From: Streptomyces cucumeris
GTDB taxonomy: Bacteria > Actinomycetota > Actinomycetes > Streptomycetales > Streptomycetaceae
Length of the DNA: 41,141 nt
Assembly: GCF_024295805.1 (NCBI RefSeq)
Contig: NZ_JANCLX010000053.1
Location: 1 to 41,141 of the forward strand
Direction: 5' to 3'
Part shown: piece after piece, positions 8,725-15,932 of the stretch
Layout: each line of letters starts with the position of its first letter
Position numbering within the stretch: the stretch's first letter is position 1
The notes under the pieces: model-generated
Told to the model about the DNA's origin: nothing
Seen by the model: only the letters and a program-made list of their open reading frames with translations
Database searches by the model: none
Translations under genes and position numbers: made by a program

Positions 8725-9111
8725 TCACGGGGCCGTCGTGATCCGGATGCCGATGGTGCCCGCCTTGCCGCGCCGCAGTCGGCTGCCCAGGAGGGTGAGC
8801 CGCCCGAGGAGGCCGTACTTGCGGGCCACCAGCGCGCGGTACCGCTCGGTGGTGGCCGCGTCGCAGATCTCGGCGGTGGCCGGGCGCTGCTCGCCCGTGG
8901 GGTTGCCCCGCACATCGCATGGGCCGACCAGTACCTCGCCACGGTTGCGGATCCGCTTGACCTTCCACGAGTCCGTGGCCGTCCACACACCCAGCGCCGC
9001 CCCGTCGGACACCACCCAGACCGGAGTGGCGACGGTCGAGCCGTCCTTGCGGTAGCTGGTGACGAGCAGGTACTTACCGGTACCGAGCTTCTCCAGCCAG
9101 GTCTGTTCCAT
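8725..9111 (-). CDS. PPOX-class F420-dependent oxidoreductase-like protein
   Basis: 128 residues, the usual size of the single-domain split-barrel family. The hallmark N-terminus is WLEKLGTGKYLLVTSYRKDG, followed by TPVWVVSDGAALGVWTATDS and WKVKRIRNRGEVLVGPCD. That is the pyridoxamine-oxidase fold, with F420 contacts in the Lys-rich segment. Such proteins reduce small substrates with F420H2 or flavin. Actinobacteria carry many, and most lack a known substrate. It stands alone, convergent with the MFS gene and separated by a terminator. Confidence 0.85.
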   Translation of the reverse strand: MEQTWLEKLGTGKYLLVTSYRKDGSTVATPVWVVSDGAALGVWTATDSWKVKRIRNRGEVLVGPCDVRGNPTGEQRPATAEICDAATTERYRALVARKYGLLGRLTLLGSRLRRGKAGTIGIRITTAP

Positions 9112-9257
9112 ACCGGAAGTCTAGGCCCCGCACCGGTGCACGGCCCGGCGAGCTCGCCCGCGCGACCGAGGCGGTGCAACTACCCGGTGCCGCCGGTACG
9201 GTGACGCCGGGCCGCTTCCGGCGGCCGGATGCGAGCGTCGGCGGCACCATCGCCGCC

Positions 9258-9716
9258 TCAGTGGTGCTGTCCTCCTTGAGCGGTCGGATCGGGCAGTTGC
9301 CGGGCGGAGGCACGGGTGGGCCCCGCCGGGTCGCTCAGCCGACGGCCCAGCGCACCCGTGGTGTAGAGGACCGCGCCGAAGACGGAGACCGGCACCGAGG
9401 CCCCGATCACCGCCACAGCCGTGGGCCAGCGCCGCTCCGCCGCGCACGCGGTGACCAGCGCCGTGCCCTTCTTCGCCATCGCGGCCTCGTCGACCTCGGC
9501 GAACAGCGGTGCCTCGCACTTCCTGTCGCCGCCCCCGACGACGGACACCACCGTGACGTGGTACGGCGTCAGGAGCAGCACCGCGGCCCAGATCCACAGC
9601 ACTCCCGCGACGGACAGCAGGGCGAGCCCCCAGGCGCGCAGACGACGGTCGCGGGAATGCGGGGGAGTGTTCACCGGATGGGCCGTCGTTCCCTCAGAAG
9701 ACATGCGGGGCAGCAT
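9258..9716 (-). CDS. Small two-helix membrane protein
   Basis: 152 residues from the ATG at 9716, chosen because GGAGG lies 6 nt upstream; longer in-frame extensions lack a binding site. Two hydrophobic segments are clear: AWGLALLSVAGVLWIWAAVL followed by LLTPYHVTVV, and TAVAVIGASVPVSVFGAVLY. Between them is a polar stretch with two cysteines (RKCEAP, TACAAERR) that may be disulfide-linked outside the cell. I do not recognise a family. It looks like the many short Streptomyces integral membrane proteins of unknown role. Confidence 0.6.
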   Translation of the reverse strand: MLPRMSSEGTTAHPVNTPPHSRDRRLRAWGLALLSVAGVLWIWAAVLLLTPYHVTVVSVVGGGDRKCEAPLFAEVDEAAMAKKGTALVTACAAERRWPTAVAVIGASVPVSVFGAVLYTTGALGRRLSDPAGPTRASARQLPDPTAQGGQHH

Positions 9717-9911
9717 CGCATACCTCCGGTGGCCTTCTCCCAGGAGCCAGCCGCCTCCGCCGCCCCTCCAGTGGCCGTGCCGGGTGGCCGAGCACACGGC
9801 GCCTTTGGCGAACTGATCCGACATCAGGGCGAGTTGCGCGATCGCCCCGATATGGCGCGCCAGCCATCCCGGTAGGTGCGCCGCCCCGATGAGGCGGCTG
9901 TGGAACGCTTC

Positions 9912-9958
9912 GACCCCGTCCGCGTACCTCCGACTGAACGGGTACGGCGGACGGGGTC
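9912..9958 (-). terminator. Hairpin terminator of the SRPBCC gene
   Basis: The arms at 9912-9928 and 9941-9958 pair over about 17 bp with one bulged base and a 12-nt loop. The structure lies 25 bp beyond the stop of the leftward SRPBCC gene and roughly 195 bp upstream of the small membrane protein. Confidence 0.65.
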
Positions 9959-9982
9959 GTCCCTCCGTGGGGCGGTCCAGGA

Positions 9983-10441
9983 TCAGGCGGGGCCGATACG
10001 GCCCCGCCAGGCCCCATCCTCCTGCCCCCGGCGTTCGATGAAGTCCTTGAAGCGGTGCAGATCGCCCTTGATCCTCCGGTCGAGCACACCGGTCATGTCC
10101 GCGGCCTTCTCGGCCACTCCGGTCGGCTCGAAGACCAGCGCCAGATTGACCTCCGTGTGGCTCTCGTCCAGCCGCTTGAAGGTCACCAGGCCCTGCTGCC
10201 GTACATCACCCGAGGTCGTGCGCCAGGCGATGCGCTCGTCGGGGAGTTGGTCGACGATCTCGGTGTCGAACTCGCGGCGCACACCGGCGATGGAGGTCGA
10301 CCAGTGGTTGTGCCGGTCGTCGACCTGGGTCACCTGATCCACGCCTTCCATGAACCGCGGGAACTCGGTGAACTGGGTCCACTGGTTGTAGGCCGTGTGC
10401 AGCGGAACCTCAACCTCGACGGACTCCCGCACGGTGCTCAT
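9983..10441 (-). CDS. SRPBCC (START-like) cyclase/dehydrase family protein
   Basis: 152 residues. The SRPBCC helix-grip signature is plain: VEVEVPLHTAYNQWTQFTEF, PRFMEGVDQVTQVD, FDTEIVDQLPDERIAWRT, then a long C-terminal helix DRRIKGDLHRFKDFIERR. This subgroup resembles stand-alone polyketide cyclase-like/YndB-like proteins that bind hydrophobic ligands. It is often found with small membrane or stress proteins in Streptomyces. It overlaps the upstream membrane-protein gene by 32 bp, so the two are likely translationally linked. No enzymatic residue set is evident, and ligand binding is more likely than catalysis. Confidence 0.85.
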   Translation of the reverse strand: MSTVRESVEVEVPLHTAYNQWTQFTEFPRFMEGVDQVTQVDDRHNHWSTSIAGVRREFDTEIVDQLPDERIAWRTTSGDVRQQGLVTFKRLDESHTEVNLALVFEPTGVAEKAADMTGVLDRRIKGDLHRFKDFIERRGQEDGAWRGRIGPA

Positions 10442-11111
10442 CAGTGACTCCTTTCTCCGTTGTCACGGCACCGGGTTTCCGGGTCTCCGCTCGTGAAACG
10501 TCCCGCACGGATCGCCTTGTGCCGACCCGGTCTTCCCGGCCCCCGACGGCGTGCCCGGCGCAGCGGCGTCGCCGGTAGTAGTGCACCGTCAGGATGCCGA
10601 GCAGCGGGCCCCAGGCGGCCAGGGGCGCGTACGCGAACCAGAAGGCGGCGACCTGCCAGCCGTGCACGGCCAGATCGTCCGGCTCGCCCGTGATCTTCAG
10701 ACCGAAGGCGGACATCACCATCGCGTAGGGGAAGACCAGCAGCACCACCGAGCCGAGCCCGGCCGGAATGGCGGCCGCCAGGACCGGCACCCGACGCCCG
10801 CCCAGTCCGGGGATCCACCGCGGCCACATCTCACCCCATGGGGCGACCAGCCCGACCGCCAGGAACGCCAGTGCCTCGCTGACCACGCTCAGCCCGATGA
10901 GGTACCACCACTCCCCGTCGAACGTCTGCGGACCGGCCGGGGCGGTCGCGTCGTGTTCCAGCAGCGGCGCACCGAAGTTGACGGCCGCGATCCGCCACAC
11001 GCACGAGGGCAGCGCGAGCAGGGTGATGGCGTAGGCGGTCCACACCGCCCAGCGGGGCACGCCCGGCACCGTCCGGCCGTGCAACCGGGTCAGGATCGTG
11101 CGCGCCGTCAT
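10410..11111 (-). CDS. Integral membrane protein of unknown function
   Basis: 233 residues from the ATG at 11111, preceded by GAGGAG at 8 nt. There are four or five hydrophobic segments: AVWTAYAITLLALPSCVW, YLIGLSVVSEALAFLAVG, VPVLAAAIPAGLGSVVLLVF, and VAAFWFAYAPLAAWGPLLG. A charged, disordered cytosolic tail ends inside the SRPBCC reading frame. I recognise no named family. The 32-bp overlap with the SRPBCC gene suggests one operon in which the tail reading frame continues past the next start. Confidence 0.7.
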   Translation of the reverse strand: MTARTILTRLHGRTVPGVPRWAVWTAYAITLLALPSCVWRIAAVNFGAPLLEHDATAPAGPQTFDGEWWYLIGLSVVSEALAFLAVGLVAPWGEMWPRWIPGLGGRRVPVLAAAIPAGLGSVVLLVFPYAMVMSAFGLKITGEPDDLAVHGWQVAAFWFAYAPLAAWGPLLGILTVHYYRRRRCAGHAVGGREDRVGTRRSVRDVSRAETRKPGAVTTEKGVTDEHRAGVRRG

Positions 11112-11389
11112 GGCCGGTTCTCCTCGTCCACTCGTCCGGACCGGGAGCGATGGGGCGACCGTGTGCGGCCGCCGACCCGGTGGGGGTTCCGCGGGGTGCT
11201 CCGCCACGTTCGCACCCGCCCCCGGACTTGCGCATCCGTCGCATGGAGGGACCGGCTCACCCGCGCGGCGGAGGCGCCCCTGCGCCGCACGCAGGAGCGA
11301 CGGGCGCGGCCCGGCACCGGGCACGCGCCGACCGCGCGTTTCAGCTCTACCCCGGCGGCCTCACCGTCTCCGGGTGGCCTGCCGGTGTT

Positions 11390-12010
11390 CTATTCGAACC
11401 GCGACGTGTCGCCCGCCCCTCGGCGTACGATCTCGGCTCCGTCGCCGGAGAAGTCGATGACCGTGGTCGGCTCGGTGCCGCAGTCACCGGAGTCGAGCAC
11501 GACGTCCACCACGTGGTCCAGGCGCTCCTTGATCTCCCATCCCTGGGTCAGCGGCTCCTCCTCGTCGGGGAGGAGCAGGGTGCTGGAGAGCAGGGGTTCG
11601 CCGAGGGCGGTGAGCAGGGACTGGGTGACCACATGGTCGGGGATCCGGACCCCGACGGTCTTCTTCTTCGGGTGCAGCAGCTGCCGCGGCACCTCCTTGG
11701 TGGCCGGGAGGATGAAGGTGTAGCTGCCGGGCGTCGCCGCCTTGACCGCGCGGAACACGTCCTTGTCGATGTGGACGAACTGGCCGAGCTGGGCGAAGCT
11801 CTGGCATACCAGGGTGAAGTGGTGGCGATCGTCAAGATTGCGGATCGACCGGATCCGGTCGATGCCCTCACGACTGCCCAGTTGACATCCCAGCGCGAAG
11901 CAGGAGTCGGTGGGGTAGGCAATGAGCGCACCGGAGCGGAGCCGGTCGGCCACGTTGTCGATGGTGCGCTGTTGGGGGTTCTCGGGGTGCACGTCGAAGT
12001 ACTTCGCCAT
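11390..12010 (-). CDS. YciO/TsaC (Sua5-YrdC) family protein
   Basis: 206 residues with the YrdC fold: AKYFDVHPENPQQRTIDN, LRSGALIAYPTDSCFALGCQ, IRSIRNLDDRHHFTLVCQSF, TPGSYTFILPATKEVPRQL, and VGVRIPDHVV. The N-terminal phrase FDVHPENPQ marks the YciO subgroup rather than the essential TsaC that makes threonylcarbamoyl-AMP for t6A37 tRNA. YciO proteins bind RNA or nucleotide similarly, but their cell role is less defined. It appears to be a single gene. The 278 bp between its stop and the membrane protein start (11112-11389) show no gene and presumably hold that protein's promoter. Confidence 0.85.
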   Translation of the reverse strand: MAKYFDVHPENPQQRTIDNVADRLRSGALIAYPTDSCFALGCQLGSREGIDRIRSIRNLDDRHHFTLVCQSFAQLGQFVHIDKDVFRAVKAATPGSYTFILPATKEVPRQLLHPKKKTVGVRIPDHVVTQSLLTALGEPLLSSTLLLPDEEEPLTQGWEIKERLDHVVDVVLDSGDCGTEPTTVIDFSGDGAEIVRRGAGDTSRFE

Positions 12011-12105
12011 CCGCCGACCTTACGGGATCGGGAGCGTTCCGTTCCGCTGTCGGATATCGCGGGGAGCGCGCACCGGCGCTTCCCGCGCCCCGGCATCGAG
12101 GGTGG

Positions 12106-13947
12106 CTAGCACTTCGGCAGGTTTCCGAGACCCCCTGGGCCACGGACGCACCAATGCTGGTTGGCGTAGCCACGGGACCAGTCGAAGATGACCCCTTCCC
12201 CGGCGGAGTCGCCCAGCGGTGTCACGGCCGAGTCCTCCACATCGATGAAGGGATGGATCGAACCGTCGCCGCCCGTCTGGAAGCGCAGCCTGTCGGACAT
12301 CCGGTCATCGGCCTCGCTGCATGGCCAGACACCGACTCCGGTGTCGGTGTCATTGCGGGAGTCCATGCAGAACGCCGGGTCCGCGGAGCTGCGGATCAGG
12401 TGGTCCGCGCTCATGTACCACCCTTGAACGGCGGTATCGGTGCAGGTCTGCACGGTGATGTCGGCTCCTGCCGCCAGACGGCCGTCCCGCGCCCCGAGGC
12501 ACAGCCCGTTCTTGCCGTTGACCACCTGGGTGAAGGCCGGTCCGTTCTTGGCCGGCGGTGAGGTGTCCCCGCCACCGTCCGACGACGGCTTCGGCTTCGG
12601 GGACGGCTTCGGCTTGGGAGACGTGCGCTTGCGATGCTTCTCGGCGCCGGGGGAGTGAGGGGCCGAGGAGGAGGCGGACGGGCTCGGCGAGGGGGACGCG
12701 GGCGCGAGCGGGGGCGAGGTGTCCAGCGAGGGCGGGATCGTGGGCGCGGCCTCCTCCTTGGTCTTGGCGGCGTGGCGCACCGGTGGCAGCGCGAGGACGG
12801 TCATCGTGGCCACGGCCACGACGGCGATCGCGGCGGCCAGTGTCGCCGTGGCCCTGGCCCGTCGGCCGGAGGTCCGCCAGGTGCTCCCCACCCGCCACCG
12901 TGCCGAGGCAGCGGCGGCGACGACGGTACTGACGAGCTGAGTGGCGCCGCCGGCCGATCCGCCGGGGCTGTGGAGCCCTCGGGTGCCGGGTTCCCCGGGG
13001 TCGGCGAGGGCGTGGCGGGGATGACGTGTGGCGAGATACGCGGCTCCGCCCCACGGCAGCAGTCCCTCCGCGAGGACGACGGCCGGATGCTCCTTCAGGC
13101 CCGCCAGTTCACGCAGGACGTGGCGGCACCGGGAGCAGCCGGTCAGATGGCTGACGAGGTCCCTGCTCCGATGGGCTCCGGAGCGGCGGGCCTCGGCCTC
13201 CAGCAGACCGCTGAAGCGCCAGCACTCGTCGCCCATCGCCGGTACGGGGCCGCCCGGCGCCAGGTGGGCATGGGCGACATGGGTGTGCAGATAGACCTCG
13301 CGGCACTGTCCCAGGGCCTTCTGCCGCAGCAGGAGGACGCTCTGCGGCTCCAGGCCCAGCAGCCGGGCGGTGCGCGTGTCCGCGTCGCCCTCCACCAGTG
13401 AGTGCCACAGGACGGCCTGGGTGCGCTCCGGCAGTGTGCGGAAACTGCTGAGCAGCAGCGATCCCTCTTCGAACGACGGTGTGTCACCGGGGCCGCCCGG
13501 CGTGTTCCCACCGGTGTCACCGCATGAGGCGGCGAACCCCAGGGCCACATCGGAGTACCGGTCGGTGGCGGTCCAGGCGGTGGCGGTCCGGTGCACCAGC
13601 AACAGCAGGTGGTGCCGCCATGCCTCCCTGCGGCGCGGCTGGGTGTCGATGTCCTGTCCGGCGCGGCTGAACACCGCGTCGGTGAGCCGCTCGGCGGCCT
13701 GCGCGTCGCGGCAGCAGATCCGGGCGTACGCCCGCACCGCGTCCAGGTGACGCCCCTGGAACTCGGCGGTGGCGTACTCCGAGGCGCGGCCCGCGGAGCG
13801 CATCAGCGGTGTGAGCTCGACATCCGGGAGGGAGGCGTACGAGATGTTTGCCGGATCCGCCTCCGTCTCGGATGTCCCTGGTTCGATCCCCTCCGCGGGA
13901 GGCAACTCCGCGGAAGGCAACCCGTCGGCCCCGTCGGGTTGAGACAC
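12106..13947 (-). CDS. ECF-sigma-like / zinc-finger / TM / ricin-type lectin fusion
   Basis: About 613 residues from the GTG at 13947, where GAGGAG lies 8 nt upstream; the longer frame to 14106 lacks a binding site. Order of parts: a degenerate sigma region 2-like helix block (FQGRHLDAVRAYARICCRDA); a region 4-like HTH (LPERTQAVLWHSLVEGDADT, then ARLLGLEPQSVLLLRQKAL); a zinc-finger of anti-sigma type (H-L-T-G-C-S-R-C); a membrane helix (TATLAAAIAVVAVATMTVLA); a long Ser/Pro/Lys linker; and a C-terminal beta-trefoil lectin with Cys pairs (NGLCLGARDG, VQTCTDT, FCMDSRND, WPCSE). The lectin would be outside and the sigma-like part inside. Its direct role is unknown. It resembles a one-protein glycan sensor, or a degenerate sigma unit used as a scaffold. 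Confidence 0.75.
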   Translation of the reverse strand: MSQPDGADGLPSAELPPAEGIEPGTSETEADPANISYASLPDVELTPLMRSAGRASEYATAEFQGRHLDAVRAYARICCRDAQAAERLTDAVFSRAGQDIDTQPRRREAWRHHLLLLVHRTATAWTATDRYSDVALGFAASCGDTGGNTPGGPGDTPSFEEGSLLLSSFRTLPERTQAVLWHSLVEGDADTRTARLLGLEPQSVLLLRQKALGQCREVYLHTHVAHAHLAPGGPVPAMGDECWRFSGLLEAEARRSGAHRSRDLVSHLTGCSRCRHVLRELAGLKEHPAVVLAEGLLPWGGAAYLATRHPRHALADPGEPGTRGLHSPGGSAGGATQLVSTVVAAAASARWRVGSTWRTSGRRARATATLAAAIAVVAVATMTVLALPPVRHAAKTKEEAAPTIPPSLDTSPPLAPASPSPSPSASSSAPHSPGAEKHRKRTSPKPKPSPKPKPSSDGGGDTSPPAKNGPAFTQVVNGKNGLCLGARDGRLAAGADITVQTCTDTAVQGWYMSADHLIRSSADPAFCMDSRNDTDTGVGVWPCSEADDRMSDRLRFQTGGDGSIHPFIDVEDSAVTPLGDSAGEGVIFDWSRGYANQHWCVRGPGGLGNLPKC

Positions 13948-14160
13948 GCTATCCACTCCTCGTTCTGCGATGCTTGCTGGCCATGCGGTACACCGAGGGC
14001 CGCCCTCGGGCGGGGCGCGCCTCGCCAGGGGCCGGCGCCCGGCCGGTCGACGGGGGGCGAGCGCATCGTTGACAAATTCGAGACACCAGAGAAACAGGGC
14101 GCGCATTCAGCGTGCGATGTCAAAAGTCTTTGTGAACAAGTAGGTTACCGATGATACGCA

Positions 14161-14186
14161 AAAAGGGCCTCTTCGCCCGGCCCTTG
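14161..14186 (-). terminator. Intrinsic-type terminator/attenuator upstream of the lectin-fusion gene
   Basis: In the leftward direction AAGGGCC and GGCCCTT form a 7-bp stem (14164-14170 with 14180-14186), followed immediately by a run of five T. This is a textbook intrinsic terminator, unusual for this GC-rich genome. It lies about 215 bp before the start of the lectin-fusion gene, with no coding gene upstream of it on that strand. Attenuation of a leader or termination of a short RNA are the obvious readings. Confidence 0.5.
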
Positions 14187-14202
14187 GGGCATGGGGTGAG
14201 AG

Positions 14203-14215
14203 ACCATAATGGTCA
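14203..14215. promoter_or_regulatory. Perfect palindromic site GACCATAATGGTC
   Basis: Two 6-bp arms around a central A make an uninterrupted dyad in the intergenic region between the lectin-fusion and AraC genes. The sequence is AT-rich in its core against a GC-rich background, as expected for a dimeric repressor or activator site. The binding protein is unknown. Confidence 0.4.
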
Positions 14216-14596
14216 CTGAGCGGTGTGGGTCGCGCTCACCTTGCCACGGTGGGCTGTTGAGTGTCGACCCTCATGGCGCCTAGGGAATTACCCTGGTGTT
14301 GAGCTGATCCATGACACCGGCGGCCCTGCCCGGCAGGGCATCAGGAAATCGACTCACCAGGAACGCCGGGTCCGGTCCGGTATACGTGGAGAGAAAAGTG
14401 TGAGCCTAGTCAAACCACCACCCCGGGCGCAGCGTTTCATCGCACTCTGAGTGGCTGCGAACATGGTGCGGGCGCATCCTCGTATAACCGAGGCATCCCG
14501 CCATGCGGGTCGCGAAGGCGTGCGCCGCGCGGTCTTCGTCCGTTCTCATGAGTGAGGTCGGTCAGTTGAGCCAGATATGTGCGATCCAGGGAACAC

Positions 14597-14624
14597 TTGG
14601 CGTCTCTGTCACGATCGATAGTGA
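14597..14624 (+). promoter_or_regulatory. Candidate promoter of the AraC gene
   Basis: TTGGCG (14597-14602) and TAGTGA (14619-14624) are separated by 16 bp and lie just before the AraC start. A transcript beginning about 7 nt after the -10 hexamer would start at or next to the ATG at 14633, giving a leaderless mRNA. That fits the lack of any Shine-Dalgarno sequence there. Prediction from hexamers only. Confidence 0.35.
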
Positions 14625-14632
14625 ATAATGCA

Positions 14633-15481
14633 ATGATCATGGCGTATGAAACTGACCAGTCCAGACGGGCATGGCTGCAGAACCTCACGGCGAGTCGGGC
14701 CGTTCGAACTCCCAGCGGTTACGGGCACCATGAAACAGCCGCCGGCTGGCACCTTGATCAACCGCTCGGAATCGCTGAGCATTTAGTGTGCTTCGTGGTC
14801 AGTGGCCACTGCGTGGGGGCAGCCGGATACGAGCAGTTCACCCTGGGCGCGGGCAGCGTTTCATGGATCAGACCGGGCACCCCGTTCACGCTCTCGACAC
14901 CGTTGAACCGGCGTACGGTGATGTATCGCTTTCACTTGACCGCGGACGCGGAAGCCGACGCCAGTCTGGGCCCCTTGATGCAGGTGCACGATGTCTGGGA
15001 TCTCAGAGGGGTCTTCGACCTGCTCGCCACCGAACTCGGCTCCACCCTTCCGCATCAGGACGAGCGGATGACGGGTCTGCTCCTCGTGATCTTCACGTCG
15101 CTCTTCCGCGGGGCCGAACGTGACACCGTCGCCGGTCTGATGAGCGCCCAGGCGCGGCGGGCGGTCGAGCAGTACGTGGACGTCAACATCGCGAAACGCT
15201 TCCGTGTCGCCGACCTCGCCCGGGTGGCGGGGCTCTCGCCCGACTACTTCACCCGGGTCTTCCGGAAGACCTTCGGAATGCCGCCCCGGGAGTGGATAAT
15301 CCGCCGACGTGTCCAGCACGCCGCCAGACTGCTCGATGAGACGGACATGTCCGTCACCAAGGTGGCCATGATCTACGGCTACCCCGACTCCTTCCTGTTC
15401 AGCAGACAGTTCAAGGCCGTGATGGACATCTCGCCCCAGGCGTACCGCGTACGGAGAGCCCCGGCCGTCACGAGCCGATGA
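14633..15481 (+). CDS. AraC-family regulator with a TTA (bldA) codon, adjacent to the CIS operon
   Basis: About 282 residues from the ATG at 14633 (or 14639); neither has a Shine-Dalgarno sequence. The N-terminal half is a cupin-like sensor (AAGWHLDQPLGIAEHLVCFV, GAGSVSWIRPGTPFTLSTPL). The C-terminal 100 residues hold the two AraC helix-turn-helix motifs: FRVADLARVAGLSPDYFTRV, and VTKVAMIYGYPDSFLFSRQF with its P-x-x-Y end. Leucine in AEHLV is encoded by TTA at 14783-14785, read in Streptomyces by the developmentally limited bldA tRNA. The gene is convergent with the PAAR gene at the end of the CIS operon and overlaps it by 14 bp, so it may control the CIS, though its natural target could equally be elsewhere. 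Confidence 0.85.
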   Translation: MIMAYETDQSRRAWLQNLTASRAVRTPSGYGHHETAAGWHLDQPLGIAEHLVCFVVSGHCVGAAGYEQFTLGAGSVSWIRPGTPFTLSTPLNRRTVMYRFHLTADAEADASLGPLMQVHDVWDLRGVFDLLATELGSTLPHQDERMTGLLLVIFTSLFRGAERDTVAGLMSAQARRAVEQYVDVNIAKRFRVADLARVAGLSPDYFTRVFRKTFGMPPREWIIRRRVQHAARLLDETDMSVTKVAMIYGYPDSFLFSRQFKAVMDISPQAYRVRRAPAVTSR

Positions 15482-15866
15482 ACACACGGGATGCCGCCAC
15501 CACGGACGCGGTGTGTTGCACCGCCGGGTCATTGCACGTCGTGGCCGGGTCACCGCTCCTGGCCGCGGCCTTGCCGCCGATGAACACGGTCGAACTCCCC
15601 CGGGAGACACTGCCCTTGTTCTGCGGAGGGGCCTTGAAGGTGCCGATCGGGGGGATATGCGGAGGGGTGTTGCAGGCGGTGGAGCCCACCGTCGCGGCGG
15701 GTCTGCCGCCGATCAGAACCGTCTGACAGCAGCCGTCCGCGAGCGTGCCGGAGAACGGGAACGGCATGGGTGTTTCCACCGGACCACCCGGGGACGGGAC
15801 CAGCACGGTGTGGGTGTCCACCCCCACGATCCGGTCTCCCATGGCCGCGGCGGGTGCTTGCGCCAT
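15468..15866 (-). CDS. PAAR-like spike tip protein of the CIS
   Basis: 132 residues, with AAAGGAG 8 nt before the ATG. Repeated beta-motifs of the PAAR-like fold are visible: CCQTVLIGGRPAATVGSTAC, then PPHIPPIGTF, STVFIGGKAAARSGD, and a final SRVFIGS, with Cys and His residues that could hold the tip metal. In contractile systems this cone caps the VgrG-like spike and can carry cargo. It is the last gene of the leftward CIS operon. Its stop lies inside the 3' end of the convergent AraC gene, leaving no room for a conventional terminator. Confidence 0.85.
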   Translation of the reverse strand: MAQAPAAAMGDRIVGVDTHTVLVPSPGGPVETPMPFPFSGTLADGCCQTVLIGGRPAATVGSTACNTPPHIPPIGTFKAPPQNKGSVSRGSSTVFIGGKAAARSGDPATTCNDPAVQHTASVVAASRVFIGS

Positions 15867-15932
15867 GACGGGCGCTCCTTTCCATGTGCGCGTCGTGTCG
15901 TGGGTCCGTTGTGCCGTGGATGAGTTGTGTGG

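Larger units (their letters stand above)
13948..14632. other. 685-bp noncoding region between divergent regulatory genes
   Basis: No convincing gene is present on either strand: short frames lack codon bias and binding sites. The stretch has several small dyads besides those listed separately: AGGG-N5-CCCT at 14282-14294 and GCCCTGCC/GGCAGGGC around 14323-14339. It is somewhat less GC-rich than its neighbours near 14090-14150 and 14610-14640. It must contain the promoters of the lectin-fusion gene (leftward) and the AraC gene (rightward), and has room for a small RNA. Confidence 0.6.

Noticed and set aside
12634..13401. Rightward frame of 255 codons opposite the lectin-fusion gene
   Set aside because: Gly/Arg/Ala-rich shadow; the opposite frame carries recognisable domains throughout.
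14107..14578. Possible tRNA or riboswitch upstream of AraC
   Set aside because: No T-loop GGTTCGA-type motif in the right context and no cloverleaf could be drawn; only simple hairpins were seen.
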